A stretch of DNA of 48,358 bases from CAYOYK01 sp964408185 (GCA_964408185.1 CAYOYK010000018.1:1-48358); one strand, 5' to 3'. Counted from the stretch's first letter, positions 27,301-33,725 are shown. A program made the numbers and translations. The notes: generated by a model from the letters alone, not told the origin.

Positions 27301-28681
27301 CCTCCACGGTAAGAGACAGCGGGATTGGGAACGCCTCGCCGGGGATGGGCTCGCCGTTTTCATCGGCGGGGTAAAACGCGGGGGCCTCGCCGTTTACGCT
27401 GCCATATCGCAGCAGAGTGGTCGCGCCGTCCTCGGCTGTATAGGTAAATGTGCCGTCGCCGTTATCCTCGACGCTTGACTGCAGGTGCTTGGGGGTTGCG
27501 GCGACAAAGACGGGGGCGCTTTCCCCCGCGGCGGGATCCGTGGTCACGTCGGCGGCGGGAGCGTCATTGGTCTGCTCCGCAGGCTCCACCAGCTTGGCCA
27601 GCACATAATAGGTGCCCTTGCGATAGGCGACACGGTACCAGAGCGCACCGTCCGCATCGGTACTCTCGGCGGTGACGGTCAATGTCGTGCCAAGATCAAG
27701 CTGATGCATCAGGGCAGCTTTGAGAGACGCTTGGCCGCGCAGGTTCACATCGTTTTTGAGGGTACGGACACAGTAGGGCGTTACCTCCGTTTCAGTGGGT
27801 CCGACAGGGGGTTCGCCCTCGGCAGGAGTTTCTTCAGCGGAAACATCCTCGGCGGGTGTATCCTCGGCAGGGATATCGTCAGTAGGAGCGTCGCCAGTAG
27901 GGGTGTCCTCGGCAGGCGCGTCCTCGGCAGGCGCGCCCTCGGCAGGCGTGTCGCCAGCAGGGGCGTCCTCGGCAGGCGTGTCCTCAGTGCCCTTGGGTGT
28001 GTAGGCGAGCTTCGACAAAGGCAGGTCTGGGTTGCGCTTGAAGAAGAAGGATACGCCCGACCGGATCAGGCTGTCAATCGTCTCCTGACGGTTCTGTCCC
28101 GCTACGCGGGAGGCGGGCAGATAACCCTGCTCCAACGTATTTTCCGCCGTGCGGAACAGAACGCGCACGGCGTTCTCCCCATTTTCCCGCACGATGTAGG
28201 CGGTGGCAAAGGCTAGGCCGTCGCCGTGCTCGCCCTTTACGCCGCTAAGGTTGGCGCTCTTGTAGAGCCTGCCGGATTTTAGGAAAACATACGCGCCGCC
28301 TTCGTCCTCGATTGCGCGCTGCAGGGGGCCGCGCACGTCGGCGGGCGCCTCGGCAGGCTGTTCGGTCGCGGGCGCTTCTGTCGCGTCGGTCGCTTCGGGC
28401 GCGTCGGTCGCGGGAGCATCGGTCGCGGGCGCTTCCGTCGCAGGAGCTTCTGTCGCAGGAGCTGCGGTTGCGGGGGCTTCCGTCGCGGGAGCTTCCGCCG
28501 TTGTGGACGCCGCCGTCGCGGGGGTCGCCGTCGCAGCGTCGCCCCCCAGCTCCTGCGCAAATGCGGAGCCTGCAAAAGTCAATCCACCGGAGATGCTGCT
28601 GCACAGCACCATCAGCGACAATACCAGGCCGGCAAATCCCTTCAAGATTATCCGCGTGGCGTTTTTCCCTGAGTTCTTCAT
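18389..28681 (-). CDS. Giant sortase-anchored mosaic surface protein (3430 residues)
   Basis: A likely fibre-tip or adhesin protein. Signal peptide (cleavage near AGSAFA-QE); Pro/Ala/Thr/Glu linker at about 41-121 (PATEAP repeats); SH3-like region about 125-215; second acidic Pro linker about 227-290; SH3b domain about 305-362 (VNLRGQASLKAALMHQLDLG); 40-residue DNGDGxFTYT repeats near 404-446 and 484-524 and a looser one near 599-646; helical stretch about 760-870; long run of DUF11-like beta domains about 1225-2700 (PITYTLTARNTG, SNTAKADFDNG); a SpaA/prealbumin-like domain at about 2812 (GKVDENGNALAGAEFGVYP); further SpaA-like domains; then a last domain (LSVSKVVSGNMGDRTRYFTF) shared with the backbone pilin. 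It ends AIPTGVLLDVWPYLLIV, a hydrophobic helix and KKRRRSNRD: a sorting signal with PTG instead of LPxTG. AGGAGG precedes the ATG. Confidence 0.85.
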   Translation of the reverse strand: MKNSGKNATRIILKGFAGLVLSLMVLCSSISGGLTFAGSAFAQELGGDAATATPATAASTTAEAPATEAPATAAPATEAPATEAPATDAPATDAPEATDATEAPATEQPAEAPADVRGPLQRAIEDEGGAYVFLKSGRLYKSANLSGVKGEHGDGLAFATAYIVRENGENAVRVLFRTAENTLEQGYLPASRVAGQNRQETIDSLIRSGVSFFFKRNPDLPLSKLAYTPKGTEDTPAEDAPAGDTPAEGAPAEDAPAEDTPTGDAPTDDIPAEDTPAEDVSAEETPAEGEPPVGPTETEVTPYCVRTLKNDVNLRGQASLKAALMHQLDLGTTLTVTAESTDADGALWYRVAYRKGTYYVLAKLVEPAEQTNDAPAADVTTDPAAGESAPVFVAATPKHLQSSVEDNGDGTFTYTAEDGATTLLRYGSVNGEAPAFYPADENGEPIPGEAFPIPLSLTVEDDEPEAPMPFVAVAHEGELPAGITDNGDGYFTYTGTDGAQTLLVYGSASDGDPAFYAVNENGLIDINAPLTLPAVEAMAEINVGFTPMQPEVGAVPEYYLVSSEPFGESAAPTEDESIPAAILRWLFPSASAEGATSATVYHFTDADGVAHYRIYGKYTYADGHSEIGFFAYDNATGRLVYDESGLPILVELNDDLALLQSDEDKLAVLLSMIKALPTPEQMAAMDVKSDAFASAQKLLEQVNTRLREMYADGMLAQPSDIARPEDSQDGASSRQAPSVFETVMNWLIPSARADEGDGGADIDLTDALTKVDALNNLEAERLAKIQEQTASWLTAVAALPSAETVEAMTVGGDDYAAASNQYNTVLSQQNALLRLMTTAEVKQLMANEQATSAFVKMDALGALLRSTPGLALQSGSGGVSVSMEAIMSTPINNRPTGAIGQASLSTRLNSPSSTTDYADVTIPIVNPPAGLSFPGFTNNGSGQYTMTVDSIVLTLHKDANGVPQSITYHLNVGDDLVTTIPVSVPNGYSENPTNVVFGTPVVAADAQGQQTFTGTPTLTGTTLTFVADFGWQDVTITSDKTGLTVVANAGGDFTLSDPIVYTINASNAKGGLNSGVIFTSGQTLSDSITLPAGVAFPAGTAVLSADKKSVSVGGVTVATFSLPVETASISGDTLSFSYAADNATLDAQGDPESGMTAAEISNLAMKVTLAGNKLVVADPNVIAADAEITHTTNFGATPCKQQATAAASTASVNTPITLPDAAIIVDKTNRPFSTTQIKDYTTPITYTLTARNTGILPKSVVVSDAFDANAVYVAGSGSTDVATPSVTATGIAWTATIPAGESRTFTFQVTVKPGTADGTVISNTAKADFDNGKTALSGTVTNTYNSKDNLALVKSVVSTSGDNNSVQYLGTADYRITVTSYDNITSQPHDVVDELPKGLSMTAAQFAAFQAAYPAYSITRIVRVDGTSQITIKNVTVPANGSLSFDYTATVTDKFADNAAIPNTVSIKDGGLNLASEANVLYQKTKALVVLNKTHAEPQKITDSTYQVDYTVTITNLGGNTIDLDDPIVFTDVMTGGLHPVGAGDATTGTAVGTDNQGRTLNGTWVRTGSAAPYTYTITWNDFPYLAQGEVYSVTYRGEVNVTIENGTFDPVTVNNEAKVDDITSGPHPVVIQPELKLVKGIESVNATAYTPAVKSTDLYAGDWVTYTVTLQNVAKVTKTGTLTDTLPVPKKGDFAWQYGVNVLLVDGTAPDGPAVTDGKLTWSNVTLAAGEIFSCRLQLRYPLAEAGFDAEFGPVGSVVTNTASYRSDDGNLNLTSSATHTVLDLEIPFTKTADKANVDGAATDPADKQIVFTLSGFQAYHPAENMSLTDNLADVRDLFEITAIGFGDFTIKDMDDTAVGYTLVLTFDDNSTLSVPVPAGQAPTVTYPTGKTIANVSAVQWQFGDVRTLVINTDPTITVTAKSGVSGTVTNDLSLAYNLNHTKTSATVAVTDSNTLSKRLYDKDGNLVDDTNVYASPNQTYTYVITLINTTQDAMDLTGAVITETIRVGGLDVTKDLALTATGGGVTPASATVAAADWADGAFTVPLTGGALQPGDKVTLSFDVTTSDDFRKSTDATTGDPYKLNNEVAVTLANGAGEYTAVDGPHSAGKVAYLYLQKSVVGYGVKGDGAVMYFSSPQMNDYTTLAQLPGSPNMNEGLYIIYHLALVNSSQSTVSFNLPAGTNFSESRNGYFISRLGYVNTETGGPPYYFYETTTDHAGNIPTQAMGTPATTGATPNWVDYRFATSFSADPVELAAPVTLQPGQGIEYVYAEKIGSLSASTLTNTIRLPFLVGEESTSTPYFTEADTKVYVADMELNPKAWSNSGSTTDPFDTAPGYSSVHGDCTLTETAGSNSKALVSSVSIKTYSNPIALTKTAVGSIPEADITALLGANINDAGHYVAADASQLTELAGVEALIKPIATTAPGLSDYLVWDVEIKNTGTTILCQYRFDDYIPAPYELFLMQITNESTASTPFYPQDPYSEVLTYCPNTDPVSTGTAQRVLFGNHVGQGSTFRHGISAAGFVPSAILPGQKMTIRIIAKPRTSEPVEYKTYENRVQITTLDNALTITRVDAGKPLYRTYTSTRELYGVEASDGITIGGKFASTGYVDVTNAAGETASGKTASLTSVGVERDGTFTYTLNVESKSNSPFSDFKLIERLPAVSDVGALNTAAKRGSQFDVAFAGGGVTAEISTDGGTTWTTIPAANVKTGYTAKAANSAYSAEDWAGTSTWNTTPADGDDSLRIELLNYTIPAGAKLRFKFDAVIEQPDTVSADQIAWNSFGYTYSATADSQTATPMVEATQVGVRVVGAYVTLGKVDENGNALAGAEFGVYPTEADANAGTNRKLSFTTDALGVGKSELLAKQIWYVKEITAPTDYLLSAQVYTADLTNAANDAEVRVGDATGIVNTRTPLNLKLTKALAAGVTAPADGTKFTLRVKGVFAGDTTESSVTRTFTYHTVPAINECDGVYTCLDITGLVAGNVYTLTETVTGSGGAVIVNTYRFTASGTDDANNPVTVGEDGTFQLDHDATLNVVNDTISVQLFIVKKVVGHDSGATFDVKIEGDFTDQTAREKVISIPAADRTNGVSTAPVEVPGVKAGQAYTISEISLTGYTMTLNADDSVAPVTISAGGSFSTPTNGGVVTINVVNTRDDPGQLTIQKTVDGATPTTGEFVVDVEAAAGSFTDDPAKTKETVTLNAANGYTVTLDNLVEGALYTLTEQLAVDSGFTASYKVNKAVGNTFTLTLTDVKATVDNSTGKDLSVSKVVSGNMGDRTRYFTFDLTLTGAAGNMSYDVDLTNATAGDPTYPNPTALTTDATGTGTMTFYLKHGQSVTVKKVPKDAAYTVTETAGADFTVTYRIGATGAETNGLEATGTMPAEALNVRFTNRRDTAIPTGVLLDVWPYLLIVAAAGVALLLLLLGKKRRRSNRD
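27818..27990 (-). repeat. 15-bp tandem repeats coding an acidic proline linker
   Basis: Degenerate copies of GGCGTGTCCTCGGCA (plus-strand reading) encode PAEDT/PAEDA pentapeptides inside the giant protein. A coding repeat prone to length change. Confidence 0.8.
28350..28545 (-). repeat. Tandem repeats coding the PATEAP/PATDAP linker
   Basis: Short degenerate repeats (GCTTCCGTCGCGGGA-like units on the plus strand) encode a PATEAP-rich stalk after the signal peptide of the giant protein, probably spanning the cell wall. Confidence 0.75.
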
Positions 28682-28775
28682 TCTCTGTTCCTCCTATGTG
28701 TGAGTCGCTGTCAAACCCGGTTATTGGTTCGTAGTAGTGCTATGATCCAGTAAAGCGAGCCGTGTGTTCTCTTGG

Positions 28776-28865
28776 CTATCCGTAATGCCGCGCGGTCGGG
28801 GCCTGGCTTGGCCAGATATCGCGGGGCGGGCGCATAGAGCGTTTGACAATCTGCTTTCGCTGCAT
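28776..28865 (-). pseudogene. Decayed copy of the start of the rrf2-type gene (upstream ORF of the giant gene)
   Basis: The leader of the giant gene resembles the first codons and ribosome site of the Rrf2 gene at 35642. Both have CATCCxTATxCCCCC at the start (28863 and 35640) and the block CTTGGCCAGATAT 53-55 bases further in (28807 and 35586); the surrounding letters also match well. Here the frame is altered and stops after 29 codons (TAG at 28778-28776). It may still act as a short upstream ORF. Confidence 0.65.
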
Positions 28866-28918
28866 CCGTATCCCCCTTGCGCTGCGTTGATCTATCAATT
28901 CTTTCTGACTACATCTTT

Positions 28919-28974
28919 ATTATACTTACCCGCAATACCCGCGCGATAGCTGCGTGATACCCGCGCGATACCCG
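28919..28974 (-). promoter_or_regulatory. Promoter of the giant gene with four 11-bp direct repeats
   Basis: On the minus strand, CGGGTAT-type units start every 11 bases (28974, 28963, 28952 as the variant CAGCTAT, and 28941) and end 10 bases before a perfect TATAAT (28924-28919). No good -35 box is present where the repeats lie, so activation by a bound regulator is expected. The same arrangement occurs at 35695-35750. Confidence 0.75.
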
Positions 28975-28987
28975 TTTGCGTTTGATT

Positions 28988-29038
28988 TCAGGATTTAATA
29001 TTCTTGTTACATTTTTTAGGATACTCATACATTATCAT
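28988..29038 (-). CDS. Possible 16-residue peptide ORF
   Basis: An ATG at 29038 with AGGGAGG 7 bases upstream opens MIMYEYPKKCNKNIKS and stops at 28988. It follows the SUFU-like gene by 12 bases. Only the ribosome site supports it; it may be a chance ORF. Confidence 0.25.
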   Translation of the reverse strand: MIMYEYPKKCNKNIKS

Positions 29039-29050
29039 CGTCGCGCCTCC

Positions 29051-29734
29051 CTAAAGCAAAAAATAGTCGTGGCGCACGCCCGGTTGAAATACAAGCCTCT
29101 CGTTCTGCTGCCGAATGCCAAAAAGAAGCTGCTGGACGCGGGAAGGGATTTGCTTTAGCTTGCTGACGTCGTTATCCGAAACATTGATAATCTGCCTGAA
29201 CTCGACTTTTCCATGAATGGTGTTGATGGAGGGAAGCTCGGTATTCCCTGTAAGGAGCACGTTTCTCGCGTATAGAGAAAGCGCCTCCCGATCGTTGGTT
29301 TCAAAGCTGACCGGAATGCACCGGGACTTTGGATAGCAGCGCTTGCGCACATCAATCCCCTGCGCGAGCCGGTCCATCAGGCGGAACGCCAGCGTTAGCG
29401 CGCCCTCGTCCTTTCGCGGGTGCAGCATTGTCAGCTCAACCCCCCACCCGCTGATAGCGGCATGATACGCATCCCCATGCGGAGCCAAACAGGACAAGCC
29501 GCAGGTCACAATTTCGCAAAGCTCTCCGCGCGGAAACACATAGAAGCCGTTCAAGCTGGAGGTCGTGTTTTCAATCGCTTGACGGGCAATAAACTCGTAA
29601 TCATCGCCATATGCCTGCGTTAGCGCAAAGGTGAGCGCTTCCTTTCCCGGCAGCCAGTCTCTTTCTTTTTGGGCTTTCAAAAGGTATTCAGCCTTGTCCA
29701 TATCGCCATTCTTGATTTTGACATAAACGCCCAA
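29051..29734 (-). CDS. Suppressor-of-fused (SUFU)-like domain protein
   Basis: A 227-residue soluble protein starting at a TTG (29734) with GAAAGGAG 8 bases upstream; in-frame codons further up lack a ribosome site. The order of motifs recalls bacterial SUFU-domain proteins: SGWGVELTMLHP, SLYARNVLLTGNT (Sufu NLARYVF..GN), IHGKVEFRQIINVSDNDVSKLKQIP. Such proteins are often found next to secreted toxins or surface proteins as immunity or chaperone-like partners. Here it lies between a sortase gene and the giant surface protein; role unknown. The 288 bases upstream of it (29735-30022) contain no ORF I can defend. Assignment is by eye. Confidence 0.5.
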   Translation of the reverse strand: MGVYVKIKNGDMDKAEYLLKAQKERDWLPGKEALTFALTQAYGDDYEFIARQAIENTTSSLNGFYVFPRGELCEIVTCGLSCLAPHGDAYHAAISGWGVELTMLHPRKDEGALTLAFRLMDRLAQGIDVRKRCYPKSRCIPVSFETNDREALSLYARNVLLTGNTELPSINTIHGKVEFRQIINVSDNDVSKLKQIPSRVQQLLFGIRQQNERLVFQPGVRHDYFLL

Positions 29735-30022
29735 GACGCTCACTCCTTTCGCAAAAATCGTTTCCTTCATATGATATGGATCTGCTGATGGACAGGTCGT
29801 ATCCATCGCGGCATGCGCGCGGGCTCCGCAAATTGTCCCGACAGCGCGGCGTTTGGAGCTGCTGTGGCCGAGATGAAAACACCTGCATAAGAAATATCGT
29901 CCGGCTTCGAAGGCGTTCCCGCGCACCGCGCATACGCCCCGCCAAGAACAGCGGAGCGAATACAAAAGGCGTCGGCAAACAGTGACCGCCAAGCGGCATA
30001 TTCCGCGTTCCTCCCGCGGCCT

Positions 30023-31171
30023 TTACGGGGCCGCCGTTGGAACGGGCTGTGCTTCCTCCGTTGTGTAGAGCGCCTCAATCTCAGACGGAACCTCGTCATC
30101 TCGCAGCTTGCGACAAACCAGGATAAACCGTCCGTCCTCCTGAATGTAGCTGCACGTGACCAGCATCAACAGCTGATCGTCAACATTCACATCCACCGGC
30201 GTCTTCCAGTAGGACTGGTTCAATATCGCGTCCAGATATTCCTGATAGGCAACGCTCTGCCGCGTGGTGGAGGGCGTAACCAGCGGTTCGGGCGTAGGCG
30301 AAGCGTTCATGTCTGCCAAACGCTCGTCGTCGTTTTCAAACACCATCTGCGTAATATCAAAATATCCGCTGAATCCCTCGGCCATCGATGCGTCAAAAGC
30401 AGCAATCGGCGCGTAATAGACCTCCGCATCGTCATACACCGTGCGGAACATAACCAGCGGATATTCGCAAACGTATGAATACTCCATGTATCTGCGCAGT
30501 CTGCCAAACATAGCCCCGCTGGCCATATTGTGGCCGTGAATCAGCCACACGTCGTCGCGCGGAAGAACGCTGTTGTTCGCGTTGAGGAATAGTACGCCAT
30601 TGCGGCTTGTTCTGCTAAAATAATCATGGTGCAGATAGTAGTCGTTATCATACCAGACCACCGGCGAATCGACATTTTCGCCAAAACGAAGCCAGCCGAT
30701 CAGATGATTGTTCTGCTGATACAGGTCCTGAAAGTCCGCCTGAATAGGCGGCACGGTTTCAAGGGGCATCGGCGTGGGAGCCGATGCGACTGCGGCGTCG
30801 TTTGGCGAGAGCGTCGGCGTTGCCGAAGCAGCCGATTCCGGGCTTGGCATGACGCTGGCTTGCGGTTTGTACGTCTCGCCAGCCTCATACAAAGCGCTTG
30901 CGGAGGCAGGCGCGTGATAAAGCCCCTCCAGCCTTGCTTCGGTTTGCCGCGCCTGCCAGCCATCCAGCAAATCCTGCCCCCAGACCAGCAGCGCAATTCC
31001 CACGGCCGCCAAAACGGCTAACACCGCGATCACCCAGCCGCGCTTGCGTCCGCGCCTAGGCTGCCCGGCAAGCGAGGAGCAGGGCTCCACCTTTTCCGCC
31101 TCAATCGTCGCAAAGGGAGACCGCTTTTGAAAAGCATACTTTTTGCGGTTAATTCCTTCTTTTTTCTTCAT
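30023..31171 (-). CDS. Class B sortase, long form
   Basis: A 382-residue membrane-bound transpeptidase. Basic cytoplasmic N-terminus, one membrane helix (about 45-65), a Ser/Pro/Thr/Ala-rich spacer (about 100-142), then the sortase barrel with catalytic His214 in IHGHNM, Cys340 in LVTCSY and Arg354 in LVCRK. The helix-rich insertion between strands fits class B, which in Clostridia often builds pili. The ATG at 31171 has AAGGAGG 7 bases upstream. It probably joins or anchors the pilins and the giant protein encoded around it. A second class B sortase two genes upstream suggests one polymerase and one anchoring enzyme (inference). Confidence 0.9.
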   Translation of the reverse strand: MKKKEGINRKKYAFQKRSPFATIEAEKVEPCSSLAGQPRRGRKRGWVIAVLAVLAAVGIALLVWGQDLLDGWQARQTEARLEGLYHAPASASALYEAGETYKPQASVMPSPESAASATPTLSPNDAAVASAPTPMPLETVPPIQADFQDLYQQNNHLIGWLRFGENVDSPVVWYDNDYYLHHDYFSRTSRNGVLFLNANNSVLPRDDVWLIHGHNMASGAMFGRLRRYMEYSYVCEYPLVMFRTVYDDAEVYYAPIAAFDASMAEGFSGYFDITQMVFENDDERLADMNASPTPEPLVTPSTTRQSVAYQEYLDAILNQSYWKTPVDVNVDDQLLMLVTCSYIQEDGRFILVCRKLRDDEVPSEIEALYTTEEAQPVPTAAP

Positions 31172-31231
31172 CGAGCAGCCTCCTTGGGGGCGAGGCAGCG
31201 AATGGCGCACGCCCGCCTGTTTGCTTTTCCT

Positions 31232-31735
31232 TTAGTCGCCGCAATGTCCGTCGTATCCGGTCTTGGGGATATCTGTTTTTTTCTTGTAGGAATTGACAAA
31301 GCCAGCAACGCTGGGTTTTGAGCCGCTGACAGGGTTTGCAAAGTAGAACGACGCGCTCAGGTTGCCGCTGTTGTCGCTGGTAACCTGTACCGTAACGTCG
31401 TACACCGTTCTGTCATAGGTGTATCCGGCTCTGTTTCCGTATAGCTGAAACAGCTGATAGGTGTAGTCTCCCGGTTGGCTGTATTGGATGGGGCCGAAGC
31501 TGGACGAGCCCGATCCGGTAATCAGCACAGTGGTGGTGGCGGGCATTGGCGCGTTAGTGCTTGTAGCCACCAGCGCAAACGGAAAGACTGGTATTGTGCT
31601 GGGCTTTTTGCCCGTCAAGGAAACGCTGAAGGGAAGCGTAACGGAGACTGTCGGGGCGGCAAGCGCCGGTACCGTAAAGCACGCCACGCATACAAGCGCG
31701 ACCAGCAACGCCGTTGTCTTTTGGAAATGTTTCAC
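31232..31735 (-). CDS. Minor pilin with FctA/Spy0128-type domain, anchor missing
   Basis: A 167-residue secreted protein starting with GTG at 31735 (AAGGAG upstream, 2 bases after the sortase stop). Signal peptide with cleavage at ALA-AP, then one isopeptide-pilin domain of the FctA kind: TVLITGSGSSSFGPIQYS, GDYTYQLFQL, YTYDRTVYDVTVQVTSD. Near the end it has IPKTG (156-160), an LPxTG-like site, but only YDGHCGD follows: no hydrophobic helix and no basic tail. I checked the other two frames downstream and found no hidden anchor. It may be joined to the fibre by other means or be a truncated gene. Confidence 0.8.
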   Translation of the reverse strand: MKHFQKTTALLVALVCVACFTVPALAAPTVSVTLPFSVSLTGKKPSTIPVFPFALVATSTNAPMPATTTVLITGSGSSSFGPIQYSQPGDYTYQLFQLYGNRAGYTYDRTVYDVTVQVTSDNSGNLSASFYFANPVSGSKPSVAGFVNSYKKKTDIPKTGYDGHCGD

Positions 31736-31737
31736 TC

Positions 31738-32511
31738 TTAATTCACTCCTTCTGGAATGTACTGCCGCTTATTCAAGCGCCCAAAAAGCACCGTGCGGGC
31801 GTTGGTAGCGGCTTGGGAGCAGGTGGAAAACCCAACAATGCGATCCTGCTCGGTCAGGCTGATATCCCGGTAGAAGGCAGCGTTGTCGCGCAGATAGGCA
31901 ACCAGCTCGTCCGGCCGCCTTTCCTCGGCGGTAGGCCTGAACACGACCTCGTCGAAAGCGTCCACCTGCAAAACCGCAAACAGCTCGACTGCGTAGGTGG
32001 CATCCGGGAGATAAAGGGTTCCGGTTTGGTGCTGGTCAAAAAAGTCCTCGCGGACAAATTGCTCCAAATCGCCAAACATCGCGCCGCCATCCATGTGATG
32101 TCCATAAACCAGCGAGTACGGATCCGAAAAATCCCCCGCGTTCCGATAGTCCAGGAAGATGCTGCCGGACAAGGCAAAGCTGCCATACACGTCCGTATTG
32201 ATGTACTTTACATTGTCCGTGCCTTGCAGCAGCGGATAATCAATGTGGGTATCATCAATGGTAAGCCACGCGCGCACGTCCGGGTTGATTGCGATCAGCT
32301 CCGAGAGGGTGGGATTGGCCTCGCCGTGTTCGTCCAAGGCGGGCTTATACTTGAGCAGGTTATTATCCACGCTTGCGGCCATGTACACCTCATAGGTGTC
32401 CCACAGGGCGTATCCCCCATAGCATAGCGCAATCACAAGCACCAGCGCCGTCAGTCTGGTTAACACCCGATCCGCGCCGTTCACGATTTTTGCAAAGACC
32501 TGCACTCCCAT
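31738..32511 (-). CDS. Class B sortase
   Basis: A 257-residue sortase. One N-terminal membrane helix (about 18-38), then SELIAINPDVRAWLTI and IDYPLLQGTDN typical of class B, catalytic His138 in YGHHMDGG, Cys231 in FSTCSQ and Arg239 in ATNARTV. It lies between the backbone pilin gene and the minor pilin gene, the usual place for a pilin polymerase. The start is either the ATG at 32511, where GGGAGGG is very close, or the GTG at 32505 with better spacing. Confidence 0.92.
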   Translation of the reverse strand: MGVQVFAKIVNGADRVLTRLTALVLVIALCYGGYALWDTYEVYMAASVDNNLLKYKPALDEHGEANPTLSELIAINPDVRAWLTIDDTHIDYPLLQGTDNVKYINTDVYGSFALSGSIFLDYRNAGDFSDPYSLVYGHHMDGGAMFGDLEQFVREDFFDQHQTGTLYLPDATYAVELFAVLQVDAFDEVVFRPTAEERRPDELVAYLRDNAAFYRDISLTEQDRIVGFSTCSQAATNARTVLFGRLNKRQYIPEGVN

Positions 32512-32561
32512 CCCTCCCGGAAAGCCGACTTCCAGCGTGATTCATCCAAGAATCGTTTGGG

Positions 32562-33725
32562 TTACCGGGTCGCGCTTTTGCGCTTGCTGCGCAGCAGCAC
32601 AACCAGCGCCACGCCGGCAATGGCGACAATCAGCAGGTAGGGCCAAACGTCCAGCAGAATGCCGGTGGGGACGATCCCGTTGCGAGTGTTGGTGAAGTCA
32701 ACTCTAATACCATCAGCCACAGTTAAAGTTTGTGTAGGATTAGTTAAATGCGCGGTGTAGGCGACAGCCATGAGCTCTGCAGTGGTGGTATAGTCCGCGC
32801 AGGAGGTTTTATCCTCCTCGAAGATGAAGGTCGTGTCCGTGGGCAAGCCGATGATTTTGATTCTTTCGCCATGCTTCAGGTACACGGTAGCGGGTGTTCC
32901 AACCGTAATGGTGCCGGGATTTGTCGCAGTGCCAAAGCCGGGGATTTCCGTCGTGGTATCCATGGCGGATCCGTCGCCCTTTTGGATGGTATAGGTGCCG
33001 GTTATGCCCGTGCCGCCCAGCGTGATTATAAAGGGGAAGTACTGGCTGCGATAGCCCTGATTGCCGGCTACCATCTTGCTCAAGGTCAGATCGTTGGTCG
33101 TATAGCTGTTGGTGAAGCCGGTCTTTTTACCATCGTATGCGGTGCCGGTCAGGGCGTCCGCGGTCGAGTTGTGCAGCACCTTGCCCAGAATGGTCAGTGT
33201 CTGGCTTGCCTCGGCGGCAGTGTCCGCATAGCCGACGTACACATCCAGAATGCGGGTGGTATTTGCGTCGTTGGTCACGCCGGGCACGCTGGTGGCAGCC
33301 TCTGTGATCACGTAGCGGTAAACGCCGGGAGCCGGGAAGGTAACGCCGGTGAAAGAGATTGTCGATTCCACCTTCGCGTATTTCTGTCCGGCCGCCAGCG
33401 TCACATCCGCAGTATCGGCGGCTGCGACCGTTGTGGCAGTCGCAGTAGTGGCTGTGAACGCGGTAGCTCCCACGGTGGGAGCCCCAACGCCCGCAAGGAT
33501 ATACTGCGTTTTCCCGTCCACTGTAAGGGTAGCCGCAGTTCCCGCGGCAATCGTGTACGAAAACGTCGCGGTAGGCACGGTTGCGTTTCCTGCCATGATC
33601 AGGTACTTATTCATGGTCATGTCCGTGCCCGCGTTGTCCGCCAGCGCGGAGGTCCCGACGAGGCCAGCCAGCAGGACAAGCGTCAGGATGAGTACGACAG
33701 TCTTGGACGCATTGTTGCTTTTCAT
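32562..33725 (-). CDS. Backbone-type pilin with PTG sorting signal
   Basis: A 387-residue exported protein. Start at the ATG at 33725 (AAAGGTGA upstream). Signal peptide cut near SALA-DN; a pilin-like N-terminal motif (MNKYLIMAGNATVPTATFSYTI); an isopeptide pilin domain (VTFPAPGVYRYVITEA; TRILDVYVGYAD); a second domain beginning LTLSKMVAGNQGYRSQYFPF that matches the last domain of the giant protein; then IVPTGILLDVWPYLLIV, a membrane helix and RSKRKSATR. This is probably the main fibre subunit, polymerised by the neighbouring class B sortase. The sorting signal differs from LPxTG in the same way as that of the giant protein, so one enzyme may handle both. Confidence 0.88.
   Translation of the reverse strand: MKSNNASKTVVLILTLVLLAGLVGTSALADNAGTDMTMNKYLIMAGNATVPTATFSYTIAAGTAATLTVDGKTQYILAGVGAPTVGATAFTATTATATTVAAADTADVTLAAGQKYAKVESTISFTGVTFPAPGVYRYVITEAATSVPGVTNDANTTRILDVYVGYADTAAEASQTLTILGKVLHNSTADALTGTAYDGKKTGFTNSYTTNDLTLSKMVAGNQGYRSQYFPFIITLGGTGITGTYTIQKGDGSAMDTTTEIPGFGTATNPGTITVGTPATVYLKHGERIKIIGLPTDTTFIFEEDKTSCADYTTTAELMAVAYTAHLTNPTQTLTVADGIRVDFTNTRNGIVPTGILLDVWPYLLIVAIAGVALVVLLRSKRKSATR

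Noticed and set aside
27818..28545. Tandem repeats as possible CRISPR or variable-number locus outside genes
   Set aside because: They are in frame within the giant gene and code for proline-rich linkers.
28919..28980. Possible CRISPR repeats at the 11-bp repeat sites
   Set aside because: Units are 11 bp with no spacers and sit against a -10 box; they are regulator sites, not a CRISPR array. No cas genes are present.
29735..30022. Minus-strand frames between the sortase and SUFU-like genes (including an ATG at 29999 with GGAGG)
   Set aside because: Frames give Arg/Pro-rich sequence without family features and run into the SUFU-like gene out of frame; I cannot support a gene.
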